This document shows positions 1-10,261 of a stretch of DNA of 39,373 bases, one piece after another. The first letter of the stretch is position 1, and each line of letters opens with the position of its first letter. The stretch spans positions 1 through 39,373 of the forward strand of contig CAKKNE010000008.1 of NCBI GenBank assembly GCA_918797485.1, read 5' to 3'. This stretch comes from Pelagomonas calceolata (taxonomy: Eukaryota; Sar; Pelagophyceae; Pelagomonadales; Pelagomonadaceae). Made by a program: the position numbers and the translations under genes. The notes below the pieces were generated by a model, which worked only from the letters and a program-made list of their open reading frames with translations, searched no databases and was not told where the DNA came from.

Positions 1-1520
<1,520 letters not shown>

Positions 1521-1521
<1 letters not shown>

Positions 1522-1553
1522 AATTCTTGTTTTTATTATTAATTCAAGAATTT
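1521..1553 (+). terminator. hairpin after cox1
   Basis: A 9-bp stem (1521-1529 with 1545-1553, AAATTCTTG and its complement) closes a 15-base AT loop between the cox1 stop and trnI. It is probably a 3'-end or processing signal of the cox1 transcript; that role is inferred only from position. Confidence 0.4.
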
Positions 1554-1555
1554 AA

Positions 1556-1629
1556 GAGCTTGTAGCTTAGTTGGTTAGAGCATACGCCTGATAAGCGTAA
1601 GGTCAACAGTTCAAATCTGTTCAAGCTCA
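1556..1629 (+). tRNA. trnI: tRNA-Ile (GAU)
   Basis: Full cloverleaf: acceptor GAGCTTG pairs with CAAGCTC, a TA precedes the D arm, and the anticodon loop CTGATAA gives GAU. Discriminator A. It lies between cox1 and trnH. Confidence 0.95.
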
Positions 1630-1704
1630 TCATGTATATTTAATGAATTACATGATTTTTAATTAAAAAATTCTAACAAAAGGTTAGGTGATTGAAAGCC
1701 GTGT

Positions 1705-1779
1705 GGTGAGCATAACTCAGTTGGTTAGAGTATCAGATTGTGGCTTTGAAAGACACGGGTTCAAGTCCCGTTGTTCACC
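1705..1779 (+). tRNA. trnH: tRNA-His (GUG)
   Basis: Acceptor GTGAGCA pairs with TGTTCAC; anticodon loop TTGTGGC gives GUG. A genome-encoded G at -1 (1705) faces C73, the usual His identity element. The nad7 reading frame is open through this gene, but nad7 does not start in it. Confidence 0.95.
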
Positions 1780-1832
1780 CTATTTTTTTGTTTAGGGTTG
1801 CTAGTAAAATACAAAAAAAGTTTCTGTTTATT

Positions 1833-3029
1833 ATGGCATTAAAAAAAAGTGAACTCTCTCTAAAGGCGAAGAATTTCACAATAAACTTTGGACCCCAGCA
1901 CCCAGCTGCACATGGTGTGTTGAGATTGGTATTAGACTTGGACGGAGAAGTTGTGGAAAGAGCAGACCCCCATATAGGGTTATTACACAGGGGTACTGAA
2001 AAGCTTATAGAGTATAAAACGTATATGCAAGCTTTACCTTATTTTGACAGATTGGACTATGTTTCTATGATGGCGCAAGAGCAAACATATTCTTTAGCAG
2101 TTGAGAAATTGTTATCTTGTCGTGTTCCTTTAAGAGGTCAGTACATAAGAGTATTATTCGCAGAGATTACTCGAATATTGAATCATTTACTTGCTGTCGG
2201 TTGTCATGCTATGGATGTTGGAGCGACAACACCGATGCTTTGGGCATTCGAAGAGAGAGAAAAACTAATGGAGTTCTATGAAAGGGTTTCAGGGGCCAGG
2301 CTTCACGCTGCATACATAAGACCAGGCGGTGTTAGTCAAGATTTGCCATTAGGATTGTTGGATGACATTTACATGTTTTCGGAACAATTCAGCACTAGGG
2401 TAGATGAAATGGAGGAACTTTTAACGGGAAATCGCATTTGGAAGCAACGACTAGTTGATATTGGTGTAGTTTCTGCAAAAGATGCCAAGGATTGGGGTTT
2501 TAGTGGTGTTATGCTTAGAGGATCTGGAGTTTCTTGGGATTTAAGGAAAACTCAGCCATATGATGTTTATTCTTCTATTGATTTTGATGTCCCCGTGGGG
2601 ACTAATGGGGATTGTTTTGATAGGTACCTCATTAGAATTGAAGAGATGAGACAATCTTTAAGGATCATTTCTCAGTGCATAAACACAATACCTGAAGGCC
2701 CAGTAAAATCCTCTGATGCTAAAATAGTGACTCCTTCGAGATCTCAAGTAAAAAACTCTATGGAATCGCTAATCCATCATTTTAAGCTTCACACTGAAGG
2801 CTTCTCAGTTCCTTCCGGTGAAACCTATTCCGCTACAGAAGCACCTAAAGGTGAATTTGGTGTTTTCTTGATATCAAATGGTTCAAATAAACCATATCGT
2901 TGTAAAATCAAGGCACCAGGATTTAACCATTTGCAAGCTTTGGATTTTATGAGCAAAGGTCATTTGGTTGCTGACGTAGTTACTATAATAGGAACACAAG
3001 ACATTGTTTTTGGTGAAGTTGATAGATAA
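1833..3029 (+). CDS. nad7: NADH dehydrogenase subunit 7 (49-kDa subunit)
   Basis: Peripheral-arm subunit of complex I that helps form the quinone-binding site beside cluster N2. The 398-residue protein has the family start [20 protein letters not shown], the segment [14 protein letters not shown] and the C-terminal QALDFM region. The ATG at 1833 (product starting MALKKSEL) is chosen because the frame open from 1740 begins inside trnH. The usual family length is about 390-400 residues. It sits between trnH and trnS(GCU) in the leading plus-strand block. Confidence 0.97.
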   Translation: MALKKSELSLKAKNFTINFGPQHPAAHGVLRLVLDLDGEVVERADPHIGLLHRGTEKLIEYKTYMQALPYFDRLDYVSMMAQEQTYSLAVEKLLSCRVPLRGQYIRVLFAEITRILNHLLAVGCHAMDVGATTPMLWAFEEREKLMEFYERVSGARLHAAYIRPGGVSQDLPLGLLDDIYMFSEQFSTRVDEMEELLTGNRIWKQRLVDIGVVSAKDAKDWGFSGVMLRGSGVSWDLRKTQPYDVYSSIDFDVPVGTNGDCFDRYLIRIEEMRQSLRIISQCINTIPEGPVKSSDAKIVTPSRSQVKNSMESLIHHFKLHTEGFSVPSGETYSATEAPKGEFGVFLISNGSNKPYRCKIKAPGFNHLQALDFMSKGHLVADVVTIIGTQDIVFGEVDR

Positions 3030-3077
3030 AAAAATCTTGCATTGAAACTCTTATCTTATGAGTTCTTTTGCTTGAAA

Positions 3078-3166
3078 GGAAAAGTGGCTGAGTGGCTTAA
3101 AGCATTGGTTTGCTAAATCAACGTATACTTTATTTTATACCACGGGTTCGAATCCCGTCTTTTCCA
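3078..3166 (+). tRNA. trnS: tRNA-Ser (GCU)
   Basis: Class II tRNA of 89 bases with a long variable arm. Acceptor GGAAAAG pairs with CTTTTCC, and the anticodon loop TTGCTAA gives GCU, reading AGY codons. Confidence 0.95.
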
Positions 3167-3218
3167 AGAATGTTTTTTGTAGTAGAAAAAATTATTTTTT
3201 TAATAAGAGTTTTGGCAC

Positions 3219-3599
3219 ATGATACAAACTCAAACTATTGTAGATGTTGTAGATAATTCTGGAGCTAAGTCATTAAGGTGTATAAAAGTTTTCGGAGGTT
3301 TTAAAAAGCGGTATGGTGTTTTAGGAAGTGTTATAAGAGCATCCATACAAGAGTTACGTCACAAAAGCAATAAAAAATCGGGATTTAAAAAAGGGGATCT
3401 TGTTTTTGCTTTAGTGGTCCAGGTTCGGTCGAAATCTAAAAGAAAAGATGGTCAATTTTTCAATTCTTTTAAAAACTCTGCTGTAATTATAGATAAAAAT
3501 TTAAAACCGTTGTCTACAAGGATCTTGATTCCCATTTGCAACGAGTTTAGACAAAAGAACTCTGCCAAACTTGTTAGTTTAGCTCCTTTTATTTTTTAA
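3219..3599 (+). CDS. rpl14: ribosomal protein L14 (uL14m)
   Basis: Large-subunit ribosomal protein that binds 23S-type rRNA near the factor-binding face. The N-terminal IVDVVDNSGAKSLRCIKV and the later block with VIRASIQE and KKGDLVFALVVQ match L14. At 126 residues it is close to the bacterial 122. It precedes rpl5 by 12 bases, which is the bacterial spc-operon order with rpl24 missing. Confidence 0.95.
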   Translation: MIQTQTIVDVVDNSGAKSLRCIKVFGGFKKRYGVLGSVIRASIQELRHKSNKKSGFKKGDLVFALVVQVRSKSKRKDGQFFNSFKNSAVIIDKNLKPLSTRILIPICNEFRQKNSAKLVSLAPFIF

Positions 3600-3611
3600 A
3601 ATGTTTTTATA

Positions 3612-4163
3612 ATGTGGAAAAGCTATAATCGTTTTTATACCCAAACAATAAGGTCAGAAGTAGGCTCTGTTTTTTTGTGCAAAAATGTTAACGAAATCCC
3701 TTGCGTTAAAAAGATATCTTTAACTAGTGTTTCCAGTAGCCCTAATAATATAAGAAATGTTTTGATGACTCTTAGTTCTCTTCAATTAGTAAGTAATAGA
3801 AAAACCAAGATAGTTACATCAAAACGGTCTAATTCTTTAATGAAAATTAGGAAGGGGCAGCCTTTGGGTGCTAAAACCTTTTTAACCGGTGGTAGAGGTT
3901 TGCAGTTTCTAAGCTTTTTTACTTTAAAATTAATGCCTGGATTAGATTTGACTAGTTTATTATTCTATCATAGTGGGAATAGCGATTTTAAATTTTTTAT
4001 AAAGTCATCTTCCATTTTTAGTGAACTAAGACATTTTCAATTTTTTCAATTTTTACCACCAATTCAAGTTATTTTTACTTTAAAACGGCCATCCAATGCT
4101 AAACAAATTTTTTTTTGGCGGTTTTTAAAGTTACCCGTGTCCTCTTTTAGAAAAGACAATTAA
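3612..4163 (+). CDS. rpl5: ribosomal protein L5 (uL5m)
   Basis: Large-subunit protein that binds 5S rRNA in the central protuberance, which matches the presence of a 5S gene at 22447-22548. The 183-residue product shows the L5 signature block: TSKRSNSLMKIRKGQPLGAK followed by TFLTGGRGLQFL, corresponding to the bacterial block around IREGMPIGCKVTLRG. The C-terminal half is poorly conserved and rich in Phe, as in other AT-rich mitochondrial L5 genes. It follows rpl14 in spc-operon order. A 68-base gap separates it from nad1. Confidence 0.9.
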   Translation: MWKSYNRFYTQTIRSEVGSVFLCKNVNEIPCVKKISLTSVSSSPNNIRNVLMTLSSLQLVSNRKTKIVTSKRSNSLMKIRKGQPLGAKTFLTGGRGLQFLSFFTLKLMPGLDLTSLLFYHSGNSDFKFFIKSSSIFSELRHFQFFQFLPPIQVIFTLKRPSNAKQIFFWRFLKLPVSSFRKDN

Positions 4164-4231
4164 TTTCTTTCTTCTAAAACTTTTGTTTGACACTTAAATA
4201 AATATTTTAAAAATTAGTACTTTTTATTGAC

Positions 4232-5221
4232 ATGATGTATCATATTGGCTTTATAGTAGCGAGTCTCTTAATAATTGTTATTCCATTGCTTATTTCAGTT
4301 GCTTATTTTACACTAGTTGAAAGGAAATTTATGGGATCTATGCAGAGAAGGAGAGGGCCAAATGTTGTAGGTTTTATGGGTCTTCTTCAGCCTCTAGCGG
4401 ATGGATTAAAGCTTTTTGCTAAAGAAACGGTCCTGCCAAGCAACGCAAATATTGTTCTCTTTGTTTTAGCTCCTATAATCACTTTTGTATTAAGTTTAAT
4501 GGGTTGGATTGTAATTCCGTTTGGTGAAGGTGCTGTAGTTTCTGATGTGAATGTAGGTATTCTTTATCTTTTTGCGATATCTTCTTTAAGTGTTTATGGA
4601 ATTATTACTGCTGGGTGGTCAAGTAACTCAAAATACCCCTTTCTTGGAGCTTTAAGGTCGGCAGCTCAGATGGTTTCTTATGAAGTTTCTATTGGATTTA
4701 TCATAGTAACCGTTGTACTTTGTGCTGGATCTTTCAATTTGTCTACCATTGTTTTGTCACAAGCGAAGGTATGGTATATAATACCATTGTTTCCTATGTT
4801 TATAATGTTTTTTATATCTGCTTTAGCGGAGACGAATCGGCATCCTTTTGATTTGCCGGAAGCGGAAGCTGAATTAGTTTCAGGCTACAATGTAGAGTAT
4901 TCCGCAATGGGGTTCGCTTTATTTTTTTTAGGTGAATACGCTAACATGTTGATAATGAGCGGAATGACAACAATCCTTTTTTTGGGTGGTTGGTTGCCTA
5001 TTTTTAACATCATGCCTTTCAACCTACTTCCTGGACCGGTGTGGTTCTCGCTAAAATTGTCGATTTTTGTTATTGCCTTCATTTGGGCTCGTGCTGCGTT
5101 ACCTAGATATAGGTATGATCAATTAATGTCCTTAGGTTGGAAAGCATTCCTTCCATTGTCCTTAGGGTGGTTGTTATTCACAGTTGCTTGTCTGATAAGT
5201 TTTAATTGGTTACCTGAATAA
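4232..5221 (+). CDS. nad1: NADH dehydrogenase subunit 1
   Basis: Membrane subunit of complex I that forms the quinone channel with nad7 and nad9. The 329-residue product has about eight membrane segments and the landmark loop [20 protein letters not shown], with the acidic residues of the E-channel, plus RRGPNVVGF near residue 40. Two tandem ATGs (4232 and 4235) could start it. The leader contains AATTAGTAC about 17 bases upstream, a motif also found before nad5 and the ORF at 38165. rps10 begins two bases after the stop, so the pair is probably co-transcribed. Confidence 0.98.
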   Translation: MMYHIGFIVASLLIIVIPLLISVAYFTLVERKFMGSMQRRRGPNVVGFMGLLQPLADGLKLFAKETVLPSNANIVLFVLAPIITFVLSLMGWIVIPFGEGAVVSDVNVGILYLFAISSLSVYGIITAGWSSNSKYPFLGALRSAAQMVSYEVSIGFIIVTVVLCAGSFNLSTIVLSQAKVWYIIPLFPMFIMFFISALAETNRHPFDLPEAEAELVSGYNVEYSAMGFALFFLGEYANMLIMSGMTTILFLGGWLPIFNIMPFNLLPGPVWFSLKLSIFVIAFIWARAALPRYRYDQLMSLGWKAFLPLSLGWLLFTVACLISFNWLPE

Positions 5222-5223
5222 AT

Positions 5224-5541
5224 ATGATAATAAAATTACATTTGGTTTCTCATAAAAGTTTTTTATTAGATAAGTTTGTAAAAAAACTTTTAGAAGTGAC
5301 AAACTTAAACAGAGAAAGCGTTAAAGTTGTATCTCTACCAATTAAGAGAAGGGTTTTTACTGTTTTGAAGTCTCCTTTTGTAAATAAAAAAGCTCGTGAC
5401 CAATTTGGAATTGATACTTATAGAAAATTAGTTATATTAGAAAAAATTGATTTACTTGTTTTTTCACAATTTTTAAAGAGAATCTCTTGTAAAGGGGTTG
5501 CTTTTAAAATTACGTTAAAGGGGGGTAGTTCAATTTGGTAG
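5224..5541 (+). CDS. rps10: ribosomal protein S10 (uS10m)
   Basis: Small-subunit protein of the 30S-type head. The 105-residue product is of bacterial length and carries the S10 core SLPIKRRVFTVLKSPFVNKKARDQFGI, seen here as SLPIKRR, FTVLKSPFV and KARDQF, followed by RKLVI. The ATG is two bases after nad1. Its last 23 bases, including the stop TAG at 5539-5541, lie inside trnW, so one RNA cannot supply both an intact message end and a mature tRNA. Confidence 0.93.
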   Translation: MIIKLHLVSHKSFLLDKFVKKLLEVTNLNRESVKVVSLPIKRRVFTVLKSPFVNKKARDQFGIDTYRKLVILEKIDLLVFSQFLKRISCKGVAFKITLKGGSSIW

Positions 5542-5592
5542 AACAGTGGTTTCCAAAACCGAAGGTTGTGGGTTCAAGTCCCGCCTTCCCTG
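5519..5592 (+). tRNA. trnW: tRNA-Trp (CCA)
   Basis: Acceptor AGGGGGG pairs with CTTCCCT with two G-U pairs; anticodon loop TTCCAAA gives CCA. CCA reads UGG only, which supports TGA as a true stop in this genome. Its 5' part overlaps the last 23 bases of rps10. Confidence 0.95.
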
Positions 5593-5595
5593 AAT

Positions 5596-5628
5596 ATATT
5601 TTTTTCCTTCAAAAAAGGAAAAAGATAT
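5596..5628 (+). terminator. 14-bp hairpin between trnW and nad5
   Basis: Bases 5596-5609 pair with 5615-5628 around a 5-base loop, with a pyrimidine arm carrying TTTTTTCCTT. It may mark a transcript end or processing point before nad5. The role is inferred from position. Confidence 0.4.
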
Positions 5629-5680
5629 TTTAATTTTTCAGTAGTGATTATAAATTTGATACAATTAGTACACACGCACA

Positions 5681-7696
5681 ATGTATTTAAATATCGTTTT
5701 TTTACCCTTTCTAGGGTCTTTTATTGGTGGTTTCTTTGGTAGATTCCTAGGACCGCACGGTTCCGCTATTGTTACAACAAGCTGTATTGGTTCTGCTTGT
5801 TTAATGTCTTTAGTAGCTTTCTTCGAGGTTGCCTTATCTGGTTGCCCCTGTTATATAAAAATAGCCCCTTGGATAGATTCAGAGTTATTTAATGTTCCTT
5901 GGGGGTTTTTATTTGATAGTTTGACCGTTGTTATGTTAGTAGTTGTTACTTTTATTTCAACATTGGTGCATTTATACTCCACAGAATATATGTCACACGA
6001 CCCGCATCTTCCTAGATTCATGTCTTATTTGTCTTTATTTACGGCTTTTATGCTGGTTTTAGTGACCGGAGACAATTATATGCAAATGTTTTTAGGTTGG
6101 GAAGGTATTGGGTTATCCTCTTATTTGTTAATAAATTTTTGGTTTACTCGTCTTCAGGCGAACAAGGCCGCTATAAAAGCGATGATTATAAATAGAATTG
6201 GGGATTTCGGGCTAGCATTAGGTATTTTTATGATATACATTTTTTTTCAGTCTATGGAATATTCTAGTGTTTTTGCTATGGTTCCTTTTTTTGCCGAGCA
6301 GCAAGTTTGCTTTTTATCGCTAAATTTTAATTTATTAAATGTTGTTGGTGTGCTGTTGTTTATTGGAGCCGTAGGTAAGTCTGCACAGTTAGGTTTACAC
6401 ACGTGGTTACCTGATGCTATGGAAGGTCCAACTCCAGTTTCAGCATTAATCCATGCAGCTACTTTAGTTACGGCTGGTGTTTTTCTTATGGCTAGAAGTT
6501 CACCTCTTTTGGAATATGCTAACGGAGCGCTTTCTATAATTACAATTTTTGGAGGTATGACCGCCTTTTTTGCCGCTACCACGGGTCTACTACAAAATGA
6601 TCTTAAGCGTGTAATCGCTTATTCCACCTGTAGTCAATTGGGTTATATGGTTTTTGCATGTGGTGTGTCTAACTATGCTGTAGGTGTTTTCCACTTAGCG
6701 AATCACGCATTTTTTAAAGCTCTTCTATTCTTAAGTGCAGGTTCGGTTATTCATGGAGTTTCTGATGAACAGGATATGAGAAAAATGGGAGGATTGCGTA
6801 GACTACTGCCTTTTACTTATGCTATGATGTTAATCGGGTCTTTATCTCTTATGGGAATGCCGTTTTTAACCGGTTTTTATTCTAAAGATGTTATTTTAGA
6901 GGTAGCCTATGCCAAATACACCATACCAGGGCATTTTGCATATTGGTTAGGTACTTTTGCTGCATTCTTTACAGCATTTTATTCAATGCGCTTGGCTTTT
7001 TTAACTTTTTTGTCTGAGCCAAATGGTTATAGACCAGTAATAACGAATGCTCACGATTCTCCTATACGAATGGCATTACCCTTAGCTATACTTGCGGTTC
7101 CAAGTATTTTCATAGGTTTTATAGCTAGGGATGCTATAATAGGCTTAGGTTCTGATTTTTGGTCTAATGCTATTTTTGTTCACCCTAAAAATTTAAATAG
7201 TATAGATGCGGAATTCATCCCACATTCTATGAAATTATTGCCCGTAGGGCTAAGTATTACCGGAGCTGCATCCGCATGTGTCTTGTACTCTTATAAAAGT
7301 CATTCTTTGTATGATTTAAAGATGTCTGAGTATGGTAAAAAATTATACACATTTCTTAACAGAAAATGGTTTTTTGACAAAGTTTACAATGAGCACATAG
7401 CCCAAAAGATGTTATTTTTTGGTTATCATATATCATATAAAACTATTGATAGAGGTATTATTGAAATTTTTGGTCCTATGGGGTTATCTACAGCGGTAAC
7501 TAAACAAGCTAATTTGATGCGAGAACTGCAAACAGGGTATATTTATCACTATGCTTTCTTCATCTTTTTAGGTACTGGTGTTTTAATAGGTCTTTCTTTC
7601 TTAGATAATTCGCTTTTGTCTTTAATTGATTATAGAATTATTTGCTTGCTTGTAGCTACAGCTTTTGCTTCTAAGCAAATCAAGATATCGTCGTAA
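5681..7696 (+). CDS. nad5: NADH dehydrogenase subunit 5
   Basis: Distal antiporter-like proton-pumping subunit of complex I. The 671-residue product has the expected length and about sixteen membrane segments. It carries the family core GWEGIGLSSYLLINFW (near residue 140), HTWLPDAMEGPTPVSALIHA (near 246) and the discontinuous helix region with the conserved Lys and His. The C-terminal lateral helix is present. The start is at MYLNIVFLPF, with the leader AATTAGTACACAC upstream; a 47-base block around this start recurs at 38139-38185. nad4 follows after 64 bases. Confidence 0.98.
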   Translation: MYLNIVFLPFLGSFIGGFFGRFLGPHGSAIVTTSCIGSACLMSLVAFFEVALSGCPCYIKIAPWIDSELFNVPWGFLFDSLTVVMLVVVTFISTLVHLYSTEYMSHDPHLPRFMSYLSLFTAFMLVLVTGDNYMQMFLGWEGIGLSSYLLINFWFTRLQANKAAIKAMIINRIGDFGLALGIFMIYIFFQSMEYSSVFAMVPFFAEQQVCFLSLNFNLLNVVGVLLFIGAVGKSAQLGLHTWLPDAMEGPTPVSALIHAATLVTAGVFLMARSSPLLEYANGALSIITIFGGMTAFFAATTGLLQNDLKRVIAYSTCSQLGYMVFACGVSNYAVGVFHLANHAFFKALLFLSAGSVIHGVSDEQDMRKMGGLRRLLPFTYAMMLIGSLSLMGMPFLTGFYSKDVILEVAYAKYTIPGHFAYWLGTFAAFFTAFYSMRLAFLTFLSEPNGYRPVITNAHDSPIRMALPLAILAVPSIFIGFIARDAIIGLGSDFWSNAIFVHPKNLNSIDAEFIPHSMKLLPVGLSITGAASACVLYSYKSHSLYDLKMSEYGKKLYTFLNRKWFFDKVYNEHIAQKMLFFGYHISYKTIDRGIIEIFGPMGLSTAVTKQANLMRELQTGYIYHYAFFIFLGTGVLIGLSFLDNSLLSLIDYRIICLLVATAFASKQIKISS

Positions 7697-7760
7697 AATA
7701 AAAAAACCTTTTTTATTTCGTAATAGAGAAAAAAAACATTGTCAGTATTTTTTTATTATC

Positions 7761-9230
7761 ATGATCAAATTTTTAGTAGGGATTCTTTTAGCGGGATCCT
7801 TTTTCATCTTATTTATCCCCAAGCATCAATATTTTTTGATTCGTTTTGTGGGGAATTCCGTATCTTTTTTTACGTTTTTCGTTTCTTTGTTTTTATGGGT
7901 TCTTTTCGATGACTCCACTCCTAAACTTCAATTTGTGGAGGAAATTGTTTGGTTATCCCAGTCTAATATAAATTTCACTTTAGGAATAGATGGTATTTCT
8001 ATTTTCTTCTTATTATTAACCACGCTGCTAATCCCTATTTGCTTATTGGCGAGTTGGTCTAGCGTAACTATATACGTAAAAGAGTATTTTATTGCTTTTT
8101 TATTAATGGAAGTTCTATTGATACTTGTTTTTTCTGTTTCCGATCTACTTTTATTTTATATTTTCTTTGAAAGTGTTTTAATTCCTATGTATATAATCAT
8201 AGGGGTCTGGGGATCTAGAGAAAGGAAGATACGAGCGGCTTATATGTTCTTTCTTTACACACTTTTTGGTTCGGTGTTGATGCTTTTAGGTATTATTTAT
8301 ATATATGTACAAGTAGGGTCCACTGACTATGAAACTTTACTAAATTATAATTTTAATAGTTTGGAACAAAGGTTGCTTTGGCTCTCTTTTTTTGCCTCTT
8401 TTGCTTCAAAGGTGCCTATGTTGCCTGCGCATATATGGCTTCCGGAAGCCCATGTTGAAGCACCAACCGCGGGTTCCGTTGTTTTAGCAGGTATCTTATT
8501 AAAACTGGGGTCGTATGGATTTTTACGTTTTTCATTGCCAATTTTTCCAGAGGCTTCGTACTTTTTTACTCCACTGGTGTATACTTTATCTATTGTTGGT
8601 GTTATTTACACATCTTTAACTGCCATTAGACAAACAGATTTAAAAAGAATTATTGCCTATACTTCTGTAGCTCATATGAATCTAGTTGTTATGGGACTTT
8701 TTTGTTTTAATACTGTTGGTTTGGAAGGTGCTATTATACAAAGTATTAGCCATGGATTTGTGTCTAGTGCACTTTTTCTAGTTATAGGGGTTGTGTATGA
8801 TCGACATCATACAAGAATGGTGAAATATTATAGTGGTCTTGTTCACACTATGCCCTTATTCGTTACAATATTTCTTCTTTTTACCATGGCAAATATAGCA
8901 TTACCAGGTACAAGTAGTTTTGTGGGTGAATTTTTGATCTTAGCCGGTGTGTTTAAAGCTAACACGACTGGGGCTTTTTTAGGAGCTACAGGTATGGTTT
9001 TTGGAGGTGCTTACTCTTTATGGTTATTTAATCGTATATCTTACGGTAATCTAAAATTGCAATATATAGATCACTTTTCCGATATAAACAAGAGAGAATT
9101 CTTTGTGTTTTTGCCTTTAATAATCGGTACGCTTTATCTTGGATTGTATCCTGAAGTCTTTCTAACATCTTTACACTCAAGTGTGGTAAATCTTGTCGAA
9201 ATTATTAATCCTAACGATTTCGGTTCTTAA
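7761..9230 (+). CDS. nad4: NADH dehydrogenase subunit 4
   Basis: Antiporter-like membrane subunit of complex I. The product is 489 residues from the ATG at 7761; the frame is open upstream into the nad5 end, but that extension is basic and unlike the family, so the later start is preferred. Motifs are LPAHIWLPEAHVEAPTAGSV near residue 220, ESVLIPMYIIIGVWG, and DLKRIIAYTSVAHMN. The gene ends the first plus-strand block and faces cox2 across a perfect palindrome. Confidence 0.97.
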   Translation: MIKFLVGILLAGSFFILFIPKHQYFLIRFVGNSVSFFTFFVSLFLWVLFDDSTPKLQFVEEIVWLSQSNINFTLGIDGISIFFLLLTTLLIPICLLASWSSVTIYVKEYFIAFLLMEVLLILVFSVSDLLLFYIFFESVLIPMYIIIGVWGSRERKIRAAYMFFLYTLFGSVLMLLGIIYIYVQVGSTDYETLLNYNFNSLEQRLLWLSFFASFASKVPMLPAHIWLPEAHVEAPTAGSVVLAGILLKLGSYGFLRFSLPIFPEASYFFTPLVYTLSIVGVIYTSLTAIRQTDLKRIIAYTSVAHMNLVVMGLFCFNTVGLEGAIIQSISHGFVSSALFLVIGVVYDRHHTRMVKYYSGLVHTMPLFVTIFLLFTMANIALPGTSSFVGEFLILAGVFKANTTGAFLGATGMVFGGAYSLWLFNRISYGNLKLQYIDHFSDINKREFFVFLPLIIGTLYLGLYPEVFLTSLHSSVVNLVEIINPNDFGS

Positions 9231-9260
9231 AAAGCTTTACTTTAATAAAACATTATTTGT

Positions 9261-9288
9261 AAGGTTTATCTCTTAAGAGATAAACCTT
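9261..9288. terminator. perfect 28-bp palindrome between nad4 and cox2
   Basis: AAGGTTTATCTCTT is followed directly by its exact reverse complement, with no unpaired loop. It stands where the plus-strand block (nad4) and the minus-strand block (cox2) converge, so a bidirectional terminator or end-processing hairpin is likely. The role is inferred from position and symmetry. Confidence 0.6.
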
Positions 9289-9380
9289 AACTTAATCTCT
9301 ATTCTTTTTTAGGGTTGAGAAGTCCCCACACCGTTTATTCAACAGCGAGGCTAGTGGTTTTTTTAATAAACTTCGCTTAA

Positions 9381-10181
9381 TTAAGCAAGTTCTAAACCAT
9401 CTAATTTGTCTGCAATCCAAGAAACGTAATTTTCTAAATTAACTGCTTCTACAACTATAGGCATAAATCCATGATTTACCCCACATATTTCACTGCATTG
9501 TCCATAATAAACACCTTCTCTTTTTATGAACATAGATGTTTGGTTTAGACGCCCTGGACACGCGTCTATTTTAACACCGAAAGAAGGAATAGCCCAACTA
9601 TGGAGCACATCCGCTGCGGTCACTAAAACTCTGATATGGGTATTTACAGGAAGTACTAGTCTGTTGTCTACTTCTAATAATCGAAGACCCCCACCAGTTA
9701 GATCTTCTTCCGGAATCATATAAGAATCGAAGTTTAAACTTTCTCCGCCTTCTAAACTACAATAATCAGAGTATTCGTAGCTCCAGTACCATTGATGACC
9801 TACTACTTTTAAAGTAATCGCGGGATCGATGACCTCATCCATAGAGAACAATAGTGCGAAAGAGGGTATCGCAATTAACATTAGGATGACAGCAGGAATT
9901 ATTGTCCAAACAATTTCTAAAACCGTGGAGTGTGTCCATTTTTCTGCTTTGGTATTTACAGATTCCTCAAAAAGGTATATACATCTTACCATAAGCCAAG
10001 AAACAAAGACAACAATAACTGTAATAAAAAACATGATGTGATTATGGAAATTTATGATACCTTCCATAATTGGTGTGGCAGGGTCTTGAAAATCCATTTG
10101 CCAAGGTCGTGACGCATCAGCGAAACAAACTTGACTTAACACAAGTATTGTTGTTAATTTATATGAAATATTTTTTAACAT
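9381..10181 (-). CDS. cox2: cytochrome c oxidase subunit 2
   Basis: Complex IV subunit that accepts electrons from cytochrome c at the binuclear CuA site. Counted from the longer frame starting at 10223, the CuA ligands are H208, C243, E245, C247, H251 and M254 in [17 protein letters not shown], and the aromatic WYWSYEY patch is near 145-151. Two membrane helices come first. The start at 10181 gives 266 residues with a hydrophobic leader [20 protein letters not shown] before ADASRPWQ, as in cox2 proteins whose presequence is removed; the ATG at 10223 would add a 14-residue basic extension. It is the last gene of its minus-strand block. Confidence 0.97.
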   Translation of the reverse strand: MLKNISYKLTTILVLSQVCFADASRPWQMDFQDPATPIMEGIINFHNHIMFFITVIVVFVSWLMVRCIYLFEESVNTKAEKWTHSTVLEIVWTIIPAVILMLIAIPSFALLFSMDEVIDPAITLKVVGHQWYWSYEYSDYCSLEGGESLNFDSYMIPEEDLTGGGLRLLEVDNRLVLPVNTHIRVLVTAADVLHSWAIPSFGVKIDACPGRLNQTSMFIKREGVYYGQCSEICGVNHGFMPIVVEAVNLENYVSWIADKLDGLELA

Positions 10182-10261
10182 TGCAAAATAAAATTTTTTT
10201 TCATTATTTAAACTTTTCTTCATATTCCTTTTCTAAAGAAGATCATACGCTAATAAGAGCT

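Noticed and set aside
1740-1832. Upstream extension of nad7 into trnH
   Set aside because: The frame begins inside a well-folded tRNA, and the ATG at 1833 gives the family-length protein.
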